NCBI RefSeq assembly: GCF_964355755.1
Contig: NC_092680.1
Coordinates: forward strand, 14,423,001 to 14,487,000
DNA from: Antedon mediterranea
Taxonomy: Eukaryota > Echinodermata > Crinoidea > Comatulida > Antedonidae
Length of the DNA: 64,000 nt
Direction: 5' to 3'
Every line of letters starts with the position of its first letter. Positions within the stretch are counted from its first letter, which is position 1. Below are positions 25,001-34,042 of the stretch, piece by piece. The notes below the pieces were generated by a model. That model was given only the letters and a program-made list of their open reading frames with translations. It was not told the origin of the DNA and searched no databases. The position numbers and the translations under genes were made by a program.

Positions 25001-28000
25001 ATGCATTATCGCTAGTTTTACTACTAATAATTATGACTACCGTATGTTAATTTTGAAATTAGGAATAATAATTAGAAAAGTAATACACACCTTTGATGTG
25101 CATATTCCTTGATAATAGCTACTGATTTTGGATGGAGATGACACCGAAGAAAATCAGACCAGACCTCAACAGAATCATCAAGGTTGTATGTTCTTTCTTC
25201 TATACTTAATGGAATAGATTGCTCTTGGTTTAGTTCATCTTCATTCATCTCTGTTGTGTCAGCCTCTTGTGAGGAATCATCATCCTCATTGCTTGCAGTG
25301 CTCCCAATCAGGTCCTTTTAAAAAGAATCTTTACATAATAAGATATTGCAAAGGATTGCCGATAATGTATATATATACCAATTTGATAATCAGTGTAATT
25401 GGTAACTAGTAATTTAAATTTTACTCACATCTTGCTTTTCAAGATCCAGGAGAAATTGATTTTTGGGAAGAGAGGAAGAATTATGCAATGTCACATCACC
25501 AGCCCTTAAAAAGCAAAAAGACACAAGTTTTAATAACAATACCCTAACTGTTTATACTAAAATAGTTTCTTACCTGATCATATTATTATCCCTTTTAAAC
25601 CGCCAGTAAAAATGCGGAGTTGATCCGGAATTGTATAGCCAGAGTCGTACCTGAGACGCAAAAATGCGGAAACGTAGGCCGGTTTAAACGTCGTGAAAGG
25701 TTACCCGGGCCGCTGAACCACCCGGGTAATCGATGCGGAATGTATTCAGCTTCAAGTCAACCCATGCAGGTTATTGGATCCCAGATGTAGAGACAATTGA
25801 ACGAAAAAATTATGAAAGAGGTTCATACTTATAAGGCCGTATCCCTACTCCAACCCTTAAAAACGCAGTAACTTAGCAGCTCTAATTCTCCCAGAGAATT
25901 TGTTTTCCATATTTCAAATTAAGTTCCATTTGCATCGTAGCAGCCCTATTTTTCCAAATGTTCTTACCTCAGCCCCAGTGGCCATGGTGGGCCGAGGTCC
26001 TAGAGACTCTTATACATTTTTATTTCAAATGGTCTATTTGATTGCCATTTCCGGCCATCGAGCAGCTCTATTTTTCAAAATTTCTTACCTCAGATATCAG
26101 CTGTGTAAATGCTCATTAGCATATTATGCATATGTATGAGTTAGCTCTACCGGCCTAATTTTTTTTTAGCTATCGAGTTGGGAAAAATGATAAACTTATT
26201 TTGCTTTTTTCTAAGCAAAATTAATAATTTTTTCTGATTTTTTTCCGCGAAATGGAACAACTTTATTATAACTACAAAATGTTCAATTCAAAATTTGATG
26301 TTATTGATCTTCATTTTTCATGTTTTGAGGGACAATATATCTTTAAAAAATATAACTCCTTGATTGAATTTTTTTGATTGAATTTATTTGGTTCATACAT
26401 AAAATACATTATTTGGCGGAGGTAATTAAATCTATAAACATCTGTTTTTGTTTTTCTAATAGTAACCCCTTGGATTACAATTACATTAGTGGGTCATTAT
26501 CATTATTGACTTTTAGGATGAGTAACTAATAGATAGGGGCTACTAAGTAATAGGTTACTATTAGGTTTTCAGTAGGTGGTGGTCTAAACTTGCTTCCAAA
26601 GTAATCGTAAGTAGTAGAAGTAAGTAATAGGTTACTATTAGGTTTTCAGTAGGTTGTGGTCTAAACTTGCTTCCAAAGTAATCGTAAGTAGTAGAAGTAG
26701 AAAATATAAAACAAGTCAATTTACCATCTAACATCTGAGGATTCTTCCAGAGTATTGCAATCATAGAGAATTCCTTCAACACTTAGAGTTTTCAAACTAT
26801 CCTTCAGGTCTATAGCTATTAGACGGGGAGTGTATGTCACCTCATTCTGTAAAAACATACAAATACACTACCTACTACTATTAACTATTTTTAATAAATG
26901 TTTTAATGTAATATTTATTTTTTATTTCATACTACAGCAAGTAATTCACAAATTACAGAATGTACTGTATAAACAATTTTATAATTTACTGTCCTTATAA
27001 AACTAATACCTTTTTCACAATTCCATAAATTGTTACAAATTGTAACCAGGTTTGACATGTTTTGACACACTTATACGCAAACCTTGTGAATTCTCGGGAT
27101 TTAATTACTATGATTGGTCAGTTAATATCAGGGCAATACACGCCTGCGCAGTAAGAACTTGGAACATCTAGGAAAAAAACATAGGCCTCTTGTTGGTATG
27201 TTTAACTTCCGAGATTTTACAAGGGACCCGTGTGAAATCTGGGGAGATTTTCCACAAAACTGTCTTCACACTATGCAAACCTGGTTACAAGTTGTTACAT
27301 TTTGCAGTTATGAAAAGGGTTCACCGTATTGTTTCTAATAAAAGCCCCGGGGCGTTAGGGAGATGTTACGCCAGTAGCGTTAATAGCCCTAGCAGGAGAG
27401 GGTAGATTTAATAACGCTGATCCAGTGATGCAGTGATTTTAACCAAAGAAAAGAAACTACCACGCTTAGCAGACAGCAACTACAGCAACTACAGCACATA
27501 CCTGTACCCTAGTATACGACAGCGAAATAGCTATGTCAAATGTATTTTCAGATTTTCAATTTTAAAGAACAGTAAATTTGGCGTCAGTGATATGATATTT
27601 TCATAAATTAAATCAATTTATCAGATAATTTTCTGTGTAATAATTACGTTTTAAATTATTTTTTAATTAAAATGCAATTCCACAAGTAGTAAGAACAAAT
27701 CAGTATATTTAAAGGTAAATAAAAATAATAAAAAAACGATGTAAACTTTCATGCATTGTCATGAATGTATACATATAGTTCTATCTGTTTTGACCTGATC
27801 AGGGTGTTTTAAATGCAAGGCATTGGAATGTGGATCGAAGTAGTAAAAGTCAAAGAAGTACCTGTATATGGCCTAGCTTATTACAATTAGCCTAGTTTGG
27901 TCATTAATAAAAGGTAGAGTAGGCACTCTACAAACATCGCTAGTGGGTACATTATTGTTTTACACATGCAATTCTATTGAGCACCACAAATTACAATATG

Positions 28001-31000
28001 GAAAAAATCTCAGACGGGGCGTTTATTTAGAAACAATACAGTAAATCTGATTTGAGGCTTCAAACCGTTATTTTCTCGCATCTATAACAAAATGTTGCAA
28101 GTTACCATAATTGTTTTTCCTTCTCTGTACAGTACGTCATGATTGATTTCTTTTACTTGTGATGATGCTTGATTGATGTCATAACAAAACGTTGATTCCT
28201 AAAACAATCAAATCCATATTTAAATCGTGTGATTAACGACAACAAGGATGTGTACACTTATATAGTAAACCCTACTAATTGTGCATTTATCTAGTTTGAG
28301 TTATTTGAGGTATAGTGGCTAGGTGAATTCGGTTTGTTTTTGGTTATTTTCGGTTGTTTTTGGTAATTAGACTGACCCGTATCTGGTGGTGGATTTTTTA
28401 GACAGTTACTTTAAACTTTTCTTGCCAGAATAATGAAAATCAAAATATTAAATTACTGTACCTTTAAGAAGTATATAATACGGTACACTATCTTTAGACA
28501 TCACAATGTAAATCGTATATTGATGGATTCCAGTTCAATGTATTTTCCTTTTTTTTAACGCCGTGGGTACCGTTAACTTCTGTTTGCTAAAGGTACCGTG
28601 GTACGATATAATTGCATTACGTCATAATCAGCCAATGTACGTGTACGTCATCGTATAATAAGGACTTTGGATTTTTTTTCATATCGCGTCTGTAGAGAAT
28701 GCCCGTCGCCGGCGCCAGGTTGGATGTGTGCGATGTTTCTGTGACTCAGCCCCGGGGCTAGACCTAGCAATGTTGAATCCAGAAGTTTAATAACAGGCGA
28801 CAACGTCGAAAAACATGCTGAGTGTAGGGGTCAGTCTAATTACCGAAAACAACCGAAAACAACCGAAAACAAACCGAAAAAAAAATTTTAAAAATCTAAA
28901 TACCGAAAACAAATTTTGTATAATATTTTTTTTAATGTCGCCCTCTATTGATGGGTGTTTCTAAAGCTAAGACCATACAGAGGTGCAAAAGCCAAGGAAG
29001 ACCCTAAGAAATTGTAGTGTGCACAAAATACAACTCAAAATCGTACAAATTCAATGAAATAGATTACATTTACTTACAAAATCTATAAACCCATTTCGTT
29101 TTTAGTCTTTTAAAAAACAAAGCATGATTTTATCTAACTTTGCGTTTTTTCGTCCCCGGTTTTCGTCACTTATTAAGTGAATACTGAAGCGATTAAGGAT
29201 AAAAACGTTATTTACTCGACTACAGTAATTTTACTGAATAGATTTTATTGTGAATCCTTTTATAGTGAGCTTGTTTTAAGTATACTTTATAGTCCCTAGT
29301 ATCTTTGTATAATTATCTTTGAAAATCTATAATTAAATCGATCATGATTAACCATAGTCAATTTACTTTCTATACTATGGATTAACATATTCACAATTAT
29401 TGTAAGGAGTAATGCGCTGGTTTCTGGATCAAAAATCGAAAGACTAAAATTAAAATATTTTTATAGATTCTGTAAGTAAATGCGATGTTATCATTGATTG
29501 ATTGCATGATTTTTAGTTGTATTTATTTTGTGCACACTACCATCGTAGGGTCTTCCTTGGCTTTTGCGCGCGCGGTTTTGTCTCTGTTATGGTCTTAGAT
29601 TTAGAAACACCCATCAATAGAGGGCGACATTAAAAAAATATTATACAAATTAGTTTTCGGTATTTAGATTATTTTATTTTGTTTTCGGTTTGTTTTCGGT
29701 TGTTTATGGTTGTTTGTGGTTGTTTTCGGTTGTTTAGGGTTGTTTTCGGTTATTTTCGGTAATTAGACTGCCCGGAGTGTAGTAATATAGGAAATTAGAA
29801 AGTTCATGTGGTTGGTTGATGTTACATAAATTTAGTGTTTAAAACATGCACTCAATCTCAAATATTATTTCATTATACAACATTTAGTTGTATAATCTTA
29901 TATGTTGATAGCCAAATTAGAAGTAAAGGAATTATATTTCAATGTTGGAAATTGTGTTGCGTCTAGGCCAGTGGTGGCGCCAGCGGGGGGGCTACGGGGG
30001 CTCTAGCCCCCTCGTCGGGGAGCCTAGCCCCCCCGTCGGGGAACACGGGTACTTTTTGTCGGGGAATATAATATACAGTAAAAAGCGTTCGCGTTCACTT
30101 CGTAGCTAGCTTCAGCGCCTAGAAAACCACGACGTTTCATTGACCGTGAGAGTACGTCAGAGTGATATTATGCACTTTATATGCATTCATTATTGCCAGC
30201 GATCTAACTTACTACTAAACAATAGTTAGGTTCGCACTTGTCTGGCGGTATCCCTTTGTACGAATCGTTCAACGTTGGGTCGAGACGCGTGATATCAAGT
30301 TCCATCCAGGGACCAAAATGTGTAATGTAGTTATTTTCCAGGCGAAGTTTACCGACGGTTACCGAAGGGAACACGGGTACTTTTTGTCGGGGAATATAAT
30401 ATACAGTAAAAAGCGTTCGCGTTCACTTCGTAGCTAGCTTCAGCGCCTAGAAAACCGCGACGTTTCATTGACTGTGAGAGAGTACTGTACGTCAGAGTGA
30501 TATTATGCACTTTATATGCATCCATTATTGCCAGCGATCTAACTTACTACTAAACAATAGCTAGGTTCGCACTTGTCTGGCGGTATCCCTTTGTACGAAT
30601 CGTTCAACGTTGGGTCGAGACGCGTGATATCATGTTCCATCCAGGAACCAAAAATGTGTACTGTAGTTATTTTCCAGGCGAAGTTTACTGACGGTTACGT
30701 CGTGTACTGCGTCGACGTACGCTACACTACAGCAAAAACAAATTATGTTAATTGTTCGTATGTTCACCAATTTTTTAATTTACAAGTAACCTTCTCTACC
30801 GTGGGGCACCTAAAATAAATTTTTCATCCATTACTAAACAAAAAAACATGCCATTTTCGCTTAGCCAACATCTTATTATAGCTAAGTTATTACATTTTCA
30901 ATGTCCTGTATGTCATGAATTTCTCACCACTCGGAAGTCCAGATGGTGGTACGCACGCATACACTTGGGAGGAATAAACTTATTTCCCCGACTGAAAAAG

Positions 31001-31962
31001 GTCTACGCTTGCGTTTTTTAAGCCTCTAGGCCTGATGTTTCCAAAGTATAAAATGCAATTTTTTGAAGACCTGCAGCTCTAGTTTTAAACAGTTTCTTAG
31101 CTCAGCCCCAATAATAAAGCTGGTCATATTTCGAAGTACAAGAAGTGCATTTTCCGGGACCTAACATCTCTATTTTTCAAACATTTCTTAGCTCAGTCAC
31201 AAACATGATAGGGACTTATATATTTTGTTTCATGTTTTGAAGTATAATATTAATAAGTCCAATTTCCGGGACCTCCAACTCTATTTTTCTAAATTTTCTT
31301 TGAACTTTTATTTTTTAAATTGAAAAATATGGATTGAAACAGTCATCGCGCATCGTTTTTTTGCACGCAGTATTTTATTTATGCATTATAAAAAATGGAA
31401 AAAATGGCTACCCTAAATCTGATTAAAATGACAACAAATGACGCTAGAACGCGTTGCTTCCGGGAGCTTCGCCCCCCCTGGACCCCCACTGGGGGCCCTT
31501 AGCGGCCCCCTGACCCCCAGCCTAGTGATGCTCGCTTCGCTCGCATAGCCCCCTCGTCGGGGAATGTAGCCCCCGCGTCGGGAAGATCCTGGCGCCACCC
31601 CTGGTCTAGGCCTAGTTCATTCGTCCATCCCATAGTAGACTCATGAGAGTTTTACTTTTATTCCAAATGGCCTATGTAGGCCTATATTTTTTTATTAAAC
31701 TTTGTTTACAAACAACAAGCAAATGCGGACAATAAAGGGCTGAGTCACAGAAATCAGCGCACACATTGCAAATGGGACGAAACGTCTTCATTTATCATAC
31801 CATATTTAACAAACAGTTAACCTGCCCATCAGAATCAATACAGTAACAAATGATCTCAAAAGGAGAGGCTTAAAATAAATTTACCTGAATATTCCAAAAA
31901 TGTGTTCCAACAAAATTAGAAAAGTGTCCGCATTGTATAGTTATCAATTCTCTTGATTCCAT
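16045..31962 (-). CDS. MSTO1: Misato (MSTO1/DML1), complete, 13 exons
   Basis: Minus-strand exons in coding order: 31885-31962 (ATG at 31962), 28106-28198, 26725-26846, 25429-25504, 25091-25314, 24013-24130, 22944-23078, 21981-22133, 21554-21685, 17263-17444, 16774-16872, 16395-16507 and 16045-16277 (stop 16045-16047). They sum to 1,758 nt, or 585 aa; human MSTO1 is about 570. All introns are GT-AG and phases agree throughout. Diagnostic matches: the tubulin-like N-terminus ITIQCGHFSNFVGTHFWN; HDVLYREGKT; TPRLIAIDLK; EVWSDFLRCHLHPKS; HLHFYTEECDHLQGFQ; SAILASALDTAT; QSVVLRG; and C-terminal LHKEANKLDIKKF. Misato proteins join a tubulin/FtsZ-like segment with a misato domain and act in mitochondrial shape and inheritance. 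An acidic insert (EDDDSSQEADTTE) in exon 5 is extra relative to vertebrates. The gene is spread over 16 kb by transposons, yet the frame is undamaged. Confidence 0.96.
17640..21040 (+). mobile_element. Near-full-length CR1-like LINE in a misato intron
   Basis: Contains the open ORF 17767-20847, a 5' leader from about 17640 and a 3' UTR ending in GAAATAAAAGTG with an (AATAAT) tail near 21005-21040. Inserted opposite to misato between exons 9 and 10. Exact ends and target duplication are not resolved. Confidence 0.7.
17767..20847 (+). CDS. LINE endonuclease-reverse transcriptase polyprotein, uninterrupted
   Basis: About 1,026 codons without a stop or frameshift, ATG at 17767. A Cys-rich and then Arg-rich leader (PRLRPSKRGRRGG) precedes an apurinic-type endonuclease: LLTNAQSLCNKHDEL, the catalytic Glu in FTESW, GDFN (codons near 18631) and FSDH (near 18787). 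A linker follows, then the reverse transcriptase: SIKENKACGPDLVP, KLRPISITSVFAK, LTDFSKAFDLIDH, AGVPQGTKLGP, and the catalytic YVDD at 20110-20121 (YADD is more usual in relatives). The C-terminal region has FLRSLKRFG, NVQKRACRIMLG and LAQRRVEHC. The order EN-RT without RNase H fits the CR1/L2/jockey group. No separate ORF1 was seen. It acts in retrotransposition by target-primed reverse transcription. It may be recent and possibly active. Confidence 0.93.
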   Translation: MSYCVMSVILLLFSGFNHCFFSVISIDFLIFILFSMKSARPMPDQACSTCSTNSCMPCCSQLTPGSTNSWIPTRPRLRPSKRGRRGGSHIHRRIPVRISSYASLPNSNKRRKNITHFLHRQLINIPLSNNVGAKDRPSSCQLPLFLLTNAQSLCNKHDELSLLLNTQGVDVGVFTESWYGPHICNAQIHVQGYSYFGKCREDRRGGGVAIYVKDNIECAILDIPVPPELEVIWINLKCSRLPRGISSIVVCAIYITTDSPYQLLLERHICETIDLIRSRSLQTGFCIMGDFNRMNINYILRNNCLKQIVNFPTRELATLDLILTNFETKYHTPEAMSPLGFSDHICILWKPKVQAIKNVVKSISVRPLYDTRIRSFGTWIVSQNWNDIYSCISTQSKVDAFYYKLITAINKFFPLKNIKTHNTDKPWLTQNIRNSISERQKAFKSNNLTHWKACRNKVKREIIKAKVKFNVDRVRHLQKTDPGKWHQQVRVMTNTKKIDLNIPVPEISPLDHKSIANVINDLFTNISAHIPFLNKTQLPAFLPSDKPAPKLYPWDIYKKLRSIKENKACGPDLVPPKIVKLFAMEFCEPLCDILKCSFSEGIVPSQWKKAVVVPVPKVQPPTIDKLRPISITSVFAKVAEEFITDWILQDISSKIDVNQFGNVKGLSTAHYLTHLVHYLCQGAENKHNVGTMVLTDFSKAFDLIDHTILVNKIIDIGVRGALVPWLCDFLFMRMQCVKYNGTLSNYSYLKAGVPQGTKLGPLCFQIMINDAGTNAKTKYLKYVDDLTFCENRKLSLPGFLQDDLNSFFRWCNDNCLVLNPKKCQALKVCFSSTQPSHVDIHLGTDKLQYVNKAKILGVFFQDNLKWDCHIDSIITKASRKLFFLRSLKRFGFNIEELKLTFCGYIKPVVEYADVVWHSGLSSRLSDCIENVQKRACRIMLGNDYFSYSGALEFLKLETLAQRRVEHCRKFAEYLPKIKQTADLIPPTRHSCHGRNLRNKNKITQLASKTSRFTNSPIPYFIKLLNS
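22211..22400 (+). pseudogene. Small LINE RT C-terminal fragment
   Basis: RIDYCNSLFVGM..LQTTRICAAR is the hallmark of the domain after RT in CR1/L2/Rex1-type LINEs (DYCNSL..LQ..QN.AAR). Only about 60 codons remain, in a misato intron. Confidence 0.6.
22690..22900 (-). repeat. Dispersed non-coding repeat (partner at 48040-48420)
   Basis: TGTTACCATATTACACCCAA..AAATGCCT..CCTCCTGAATAATAA is the reverse complement of sequence near 48070-48130 in the SLC17 intron, where the word GCGTTTATTCG also recurs. Confidence 0.5.
23456..23692. mobile_element. Palindromic MITE copy 2, split by a LINE tail
   Basis: Ends like 7001-7135 (AATAATAAATGTTTT on the left, AATAAACATTCACAATTTG on the right; ATTTGTAC words inside). 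The left arm is interrupted by AAGCGCCTTGAGCAC..GCTGTATAAATC plus (TTA)n, a CR1/L2-type 3' tail at about 23498-23560. Confidence 0.5.
23735..24010 (+). pseudogene. LINE C-terminal fragment whose TAT tail abuts a misato splice donor
   Basis: Encodes TFTSAASRLWNDLPASI..ALKTHLF, a standard LINE C-terminus, then a stop, 3' UTR and a (TAT)n tail at about 23985-24010. Misato exon 6 begins at 24013, so on the minus strand its donor reads CTACAG then GTAATAATAATAATAA: the intron side of the donor is the LINE tail. Confidence 0.8.
24608..24848 (+). mobile_element. tRNA-derived SINE
   Basis: The head is a 74-nt tRNA-like unit: GGAGTTG (24608-24614) pairs fully with CAACTCC (24675-24681). A box TAGCCGAGTGG is at 24617-24627 and B box GGTTCAATGCC at 24661-24671, at normal tRNA spacing. 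The body follows (AAAATGAGTACCTGGTTGAA, GAACTGGCCACCCTACCACA) and the tail ends in CCTTTACCTTTACCC. The anticodon arm pairs poorly and there is no sign of a functional tRNA. It lies in a misato intron. Confidence 0.8.
25860..26130. repeat. Diverged repeat with about 115-bp period
   Basis: Units carry CTATTTTTCCAAATGTTCTTACCTCAG-like words, related to the three units near 31040-31300 inside the hAT-like element (CTCTATTTTTCAAACATTTC, TTAGCTCAG). No ORF. Confidence 0.45.
26545..26698. repeat. Two-copy 75-bp tandem duplication
   Basis: AAGTAATAGGTTACTATTAG..CTTGCTTCCAAAGTAATCGT is present twice, nearly identical, ending 26 bp before misato exon 3. Confidence 0.85.
28336..28376. repeat. Solo terminus of the TCAGTCTAATTACC element
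   Basis: GGTTGTTTTTGGTAATTAGA followed by CTGACCC is the right-hand end of the element found complete at 28828-29774 and 55007-55884, here without its partner end. Confidence 0.65.
28828..29774. mobile_element. Long-TIR non-autonomous DNA transposon, copy 1
   Basis: Begins GGGTCAGTCTAATTACCG and ends with the mirror ..CGGTAATTAGACTGCCCG. The arms, about 230-260 bp each, carry runs of (ACCGAAAACA) and then TCGCCCTCTATTGATGGGTG and AGCCAAGGAAGA. The 8-bp host word GAGTGTAG flanks both sides (28820-28827, 29775-29782), a target-site duplication. No transposase. In a misato intron. Confidence 0.85.
29969..31603. mobile_element. hAT-like non-autonomous transposon
   Basis: Starts CAGTGGTGGCGCCAG and ends CTGGCGCCACCCCTG, imperfect inverted termini of hAT form, flanked by a perfect 8-bp duplication GTCTAGGC (29961-29968, 31604-31611). 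Subterminal GC-rich blocks contain repeated CCCCCTCGTCGGGGA. No transposase reading frame remains. Inside are a 328-bp tandem duplication (30041-30680), the dispersed repeat shared with 60-660, and about 115-bp units near 31040-31300. In misato intron 1, close to the start codon. Confidence 0.85.
30041..30680 (+). repeat. 328-bp tandem duplication inside the hAT-like element
   Basis: GAACACGGGTACTTTTTGTC starts at 30041 and again at 30369; the following roughly 300 bp are nearly identical. It includes CAGCGATCTAACTTACTACT and CATCCAGGGACC/CATCCAGGAACC. Confidence 0.9.
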
Positions 31963-32161
31963 TATCTAAATTAGTAATGCCGAATGGAAATAATAGCTAA
32001 CTAATCTCTTTTCTCTATTTATTAGGTAGCCGGCTAGACCCGTAGTAGCCACTAGATGTAATCAAAGAAGAAGAAGAAATGAGTAATCCACGATTTTTGC
32101 ATTAGAAATTTGTAACAGACAATGATGCCTGCCCTCATAAGGGCGGATGTATACATACTAA

Positions 32162-32694
32162 GAGCCTGTTCACACACGTATGGCGTGTGAACTAGGCGGT
32201 GACGTTATTAACGCAACCCACTACGCCACGTCCGTGGCGTTATTAACGTCAGTGACGCTTGAATGATTTTGACCCTCTTTCAAGATATTTACCAATTAAT
32301 TCCTGTTTTTTTACTGAGGGCCTAAATTGTATTGCTGATATTAAAACAAGCTATTTAGCTGCTCCCTGCCCTTCGATCTAAAAGCGGATGAATTGTTTAG
32401 GATTAAATAAAGTAAATAGTGTCCAAAAGCACAGTGTTTTTGGGAAAGAATTGATTTAGAAATTAAGTGCTGACTATATTTCCAGAAATGGTAAAGAAAC
32501 AATCACCAAGACAGTGTAAAATCTAAAAAGGAACCAAGAGTTTAAAACGTAAACGATACATTGGACTTCTTTGTTTAACGCCATTCATTAATACCGAACG
32601 GCGTACGTGTGAACACCTGACCATTTTAATCCGTACTGGATTCTACCGCTTGCGTAAGTCACGCCAGTTTTACGCCGTACGTATGAACGTACCC
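32162..32694. mobile_element. Harbinger-like MITE
   Basis: Imperfect terminal inverted repeats GAGCCTGTTCACACACGTA and, at the right end read inverted, GGGTACGTTCATACGTACGG. Flanked by TAA on both sides (32159-32161, 32695-32697), the 3-bp target form of PIF/Harbinger. It starts 200 bp upstream of the misato start codon. Confidence 0.55.
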
Positions 32695-33316
32695 TAAAGA
32701 ACACTTGATTTAATCATGGATTAAGGAGGAATAGAAGGATATGTATTGACGGTGACATCATAGTCAATAGAATTATGGTGAAATCAAACGGTTTTCCAAA
32801 GCGACGCTCATTAAACTCTGTGTCTCTAGCCGCGGCCCTTTATAGAACGCTGCGAATCAACTGTTACATTTTGTTGAGAACAAAACGTAGCCATGTAGAA
32901 ATCGTATGCGCTGCGCAGTCTGATTGTTCTATTGACATGCGTGCGTCGATAATTAATTGTCAACAACAATATTGCTGAACAATTCTGTTTTAATTTCATC
33001 ACAATCGGACTACGAAAAGTTCACTTTCTTACGACCGTTAATTTTAAGTAGTTGGTAATATTAATAAAATATGAAATTTTTATATTTGAATTATCATATT
33101 GGCCTGCCACCTCCTGTCATTAAAATTGTGTTAATCTATAGAATATTAAATTATGCATTTTACCATGTATGTTGTTACCGTCTGTTTTGCAGTACAACAA
33201 ACGTGTTTGTAGCTAAGTTTCTTCATAAATCTCTTGTTAAATATATTCTTTATCTATTCAGTAACGACAAATGTTTTTCATGTTGTATAGGCCTATAATT
33301 AATAATATACCACTTA

Positions 33317-33457
33317 CCACTTGCTTGTAGTGAAATTAGCCTAAATCAGAAACAGCATTAAGACACACACAAATATATATTATTTTTTCCCGGAGAAATC
33401 TTATGTAGGAGAATTTTACAGTAGGCGGAGGTATGCACTCTCGGAGTGGCTTTCTAG
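33317..33457 (+). mobile_element. Second Helitron-like family, 3' end
   Basis: CTTGTAGTGAAATTAGCCTA..CCGGAGAAATCTTATGTAG..GGAGGTATGCACTC then TCG, GAGTGGCTTT and CTAG, followed by host TT. The terminal hairpin (CACTC/GAGTG) plus CTAG fits a Helitron 3' end. A longer copy is at 53027-53325. Confidence 0.55.
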
Positions 33458-34042
33458 TTGCTCATGTTTCCACCTCACGCACGCCGCTCCTGCCAGATAT
33501 AAGATTGACCACCATTTTACGATATTTCCAAACACCAAATACAGTGATAAAACTAGGCTAGGTTATGTTTCTTACTAATTAGTTTTCTTATATATAGGCA
33601 ATAACTAGATGATTCGGCCGAAGTGTTTATGCTGACGGGACAATTTGGTCTGGAGAAATCAGAAAAAAAAGAGAATCTATTTTTATTCTGATTTCTCCAG
33701 TATTAGCATTATTCATTATGTCTTAGTTGCTCTTTCCCAACATAATAGCCGGCCATCAACTAGACGATATATCATCAATCTGGTCCGAAGCACCGTGTCC
33801 CCTTTTTAAACCTACACATTTTCCGACTTATTTTTAGAGGTTTCATTTAATTTGACTGGCTTCTGATCGTTGACGAGTTTATCATTCCAATATATTCCCA
33901 TCATCATTATCTGGTTTTTTTTTATCATGCCATGCATTTCCAGTAATCTTCGCATTTTCTCTGTAATTGTTATCTTATACCTTTTGAACTAAATTCTTGG
34001 TCTGGACAGTAAAACACACTCTGGTGGTGGTGGTGGTAGTAG
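33458..34042. other. Intergenic stretch, one hairpin
   Basis: No gene seen. CTGGAGAAATCAG (33650-33662) and its reverse complement (33688-33700) form a 13-bp stem. Confidence 0.5.
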
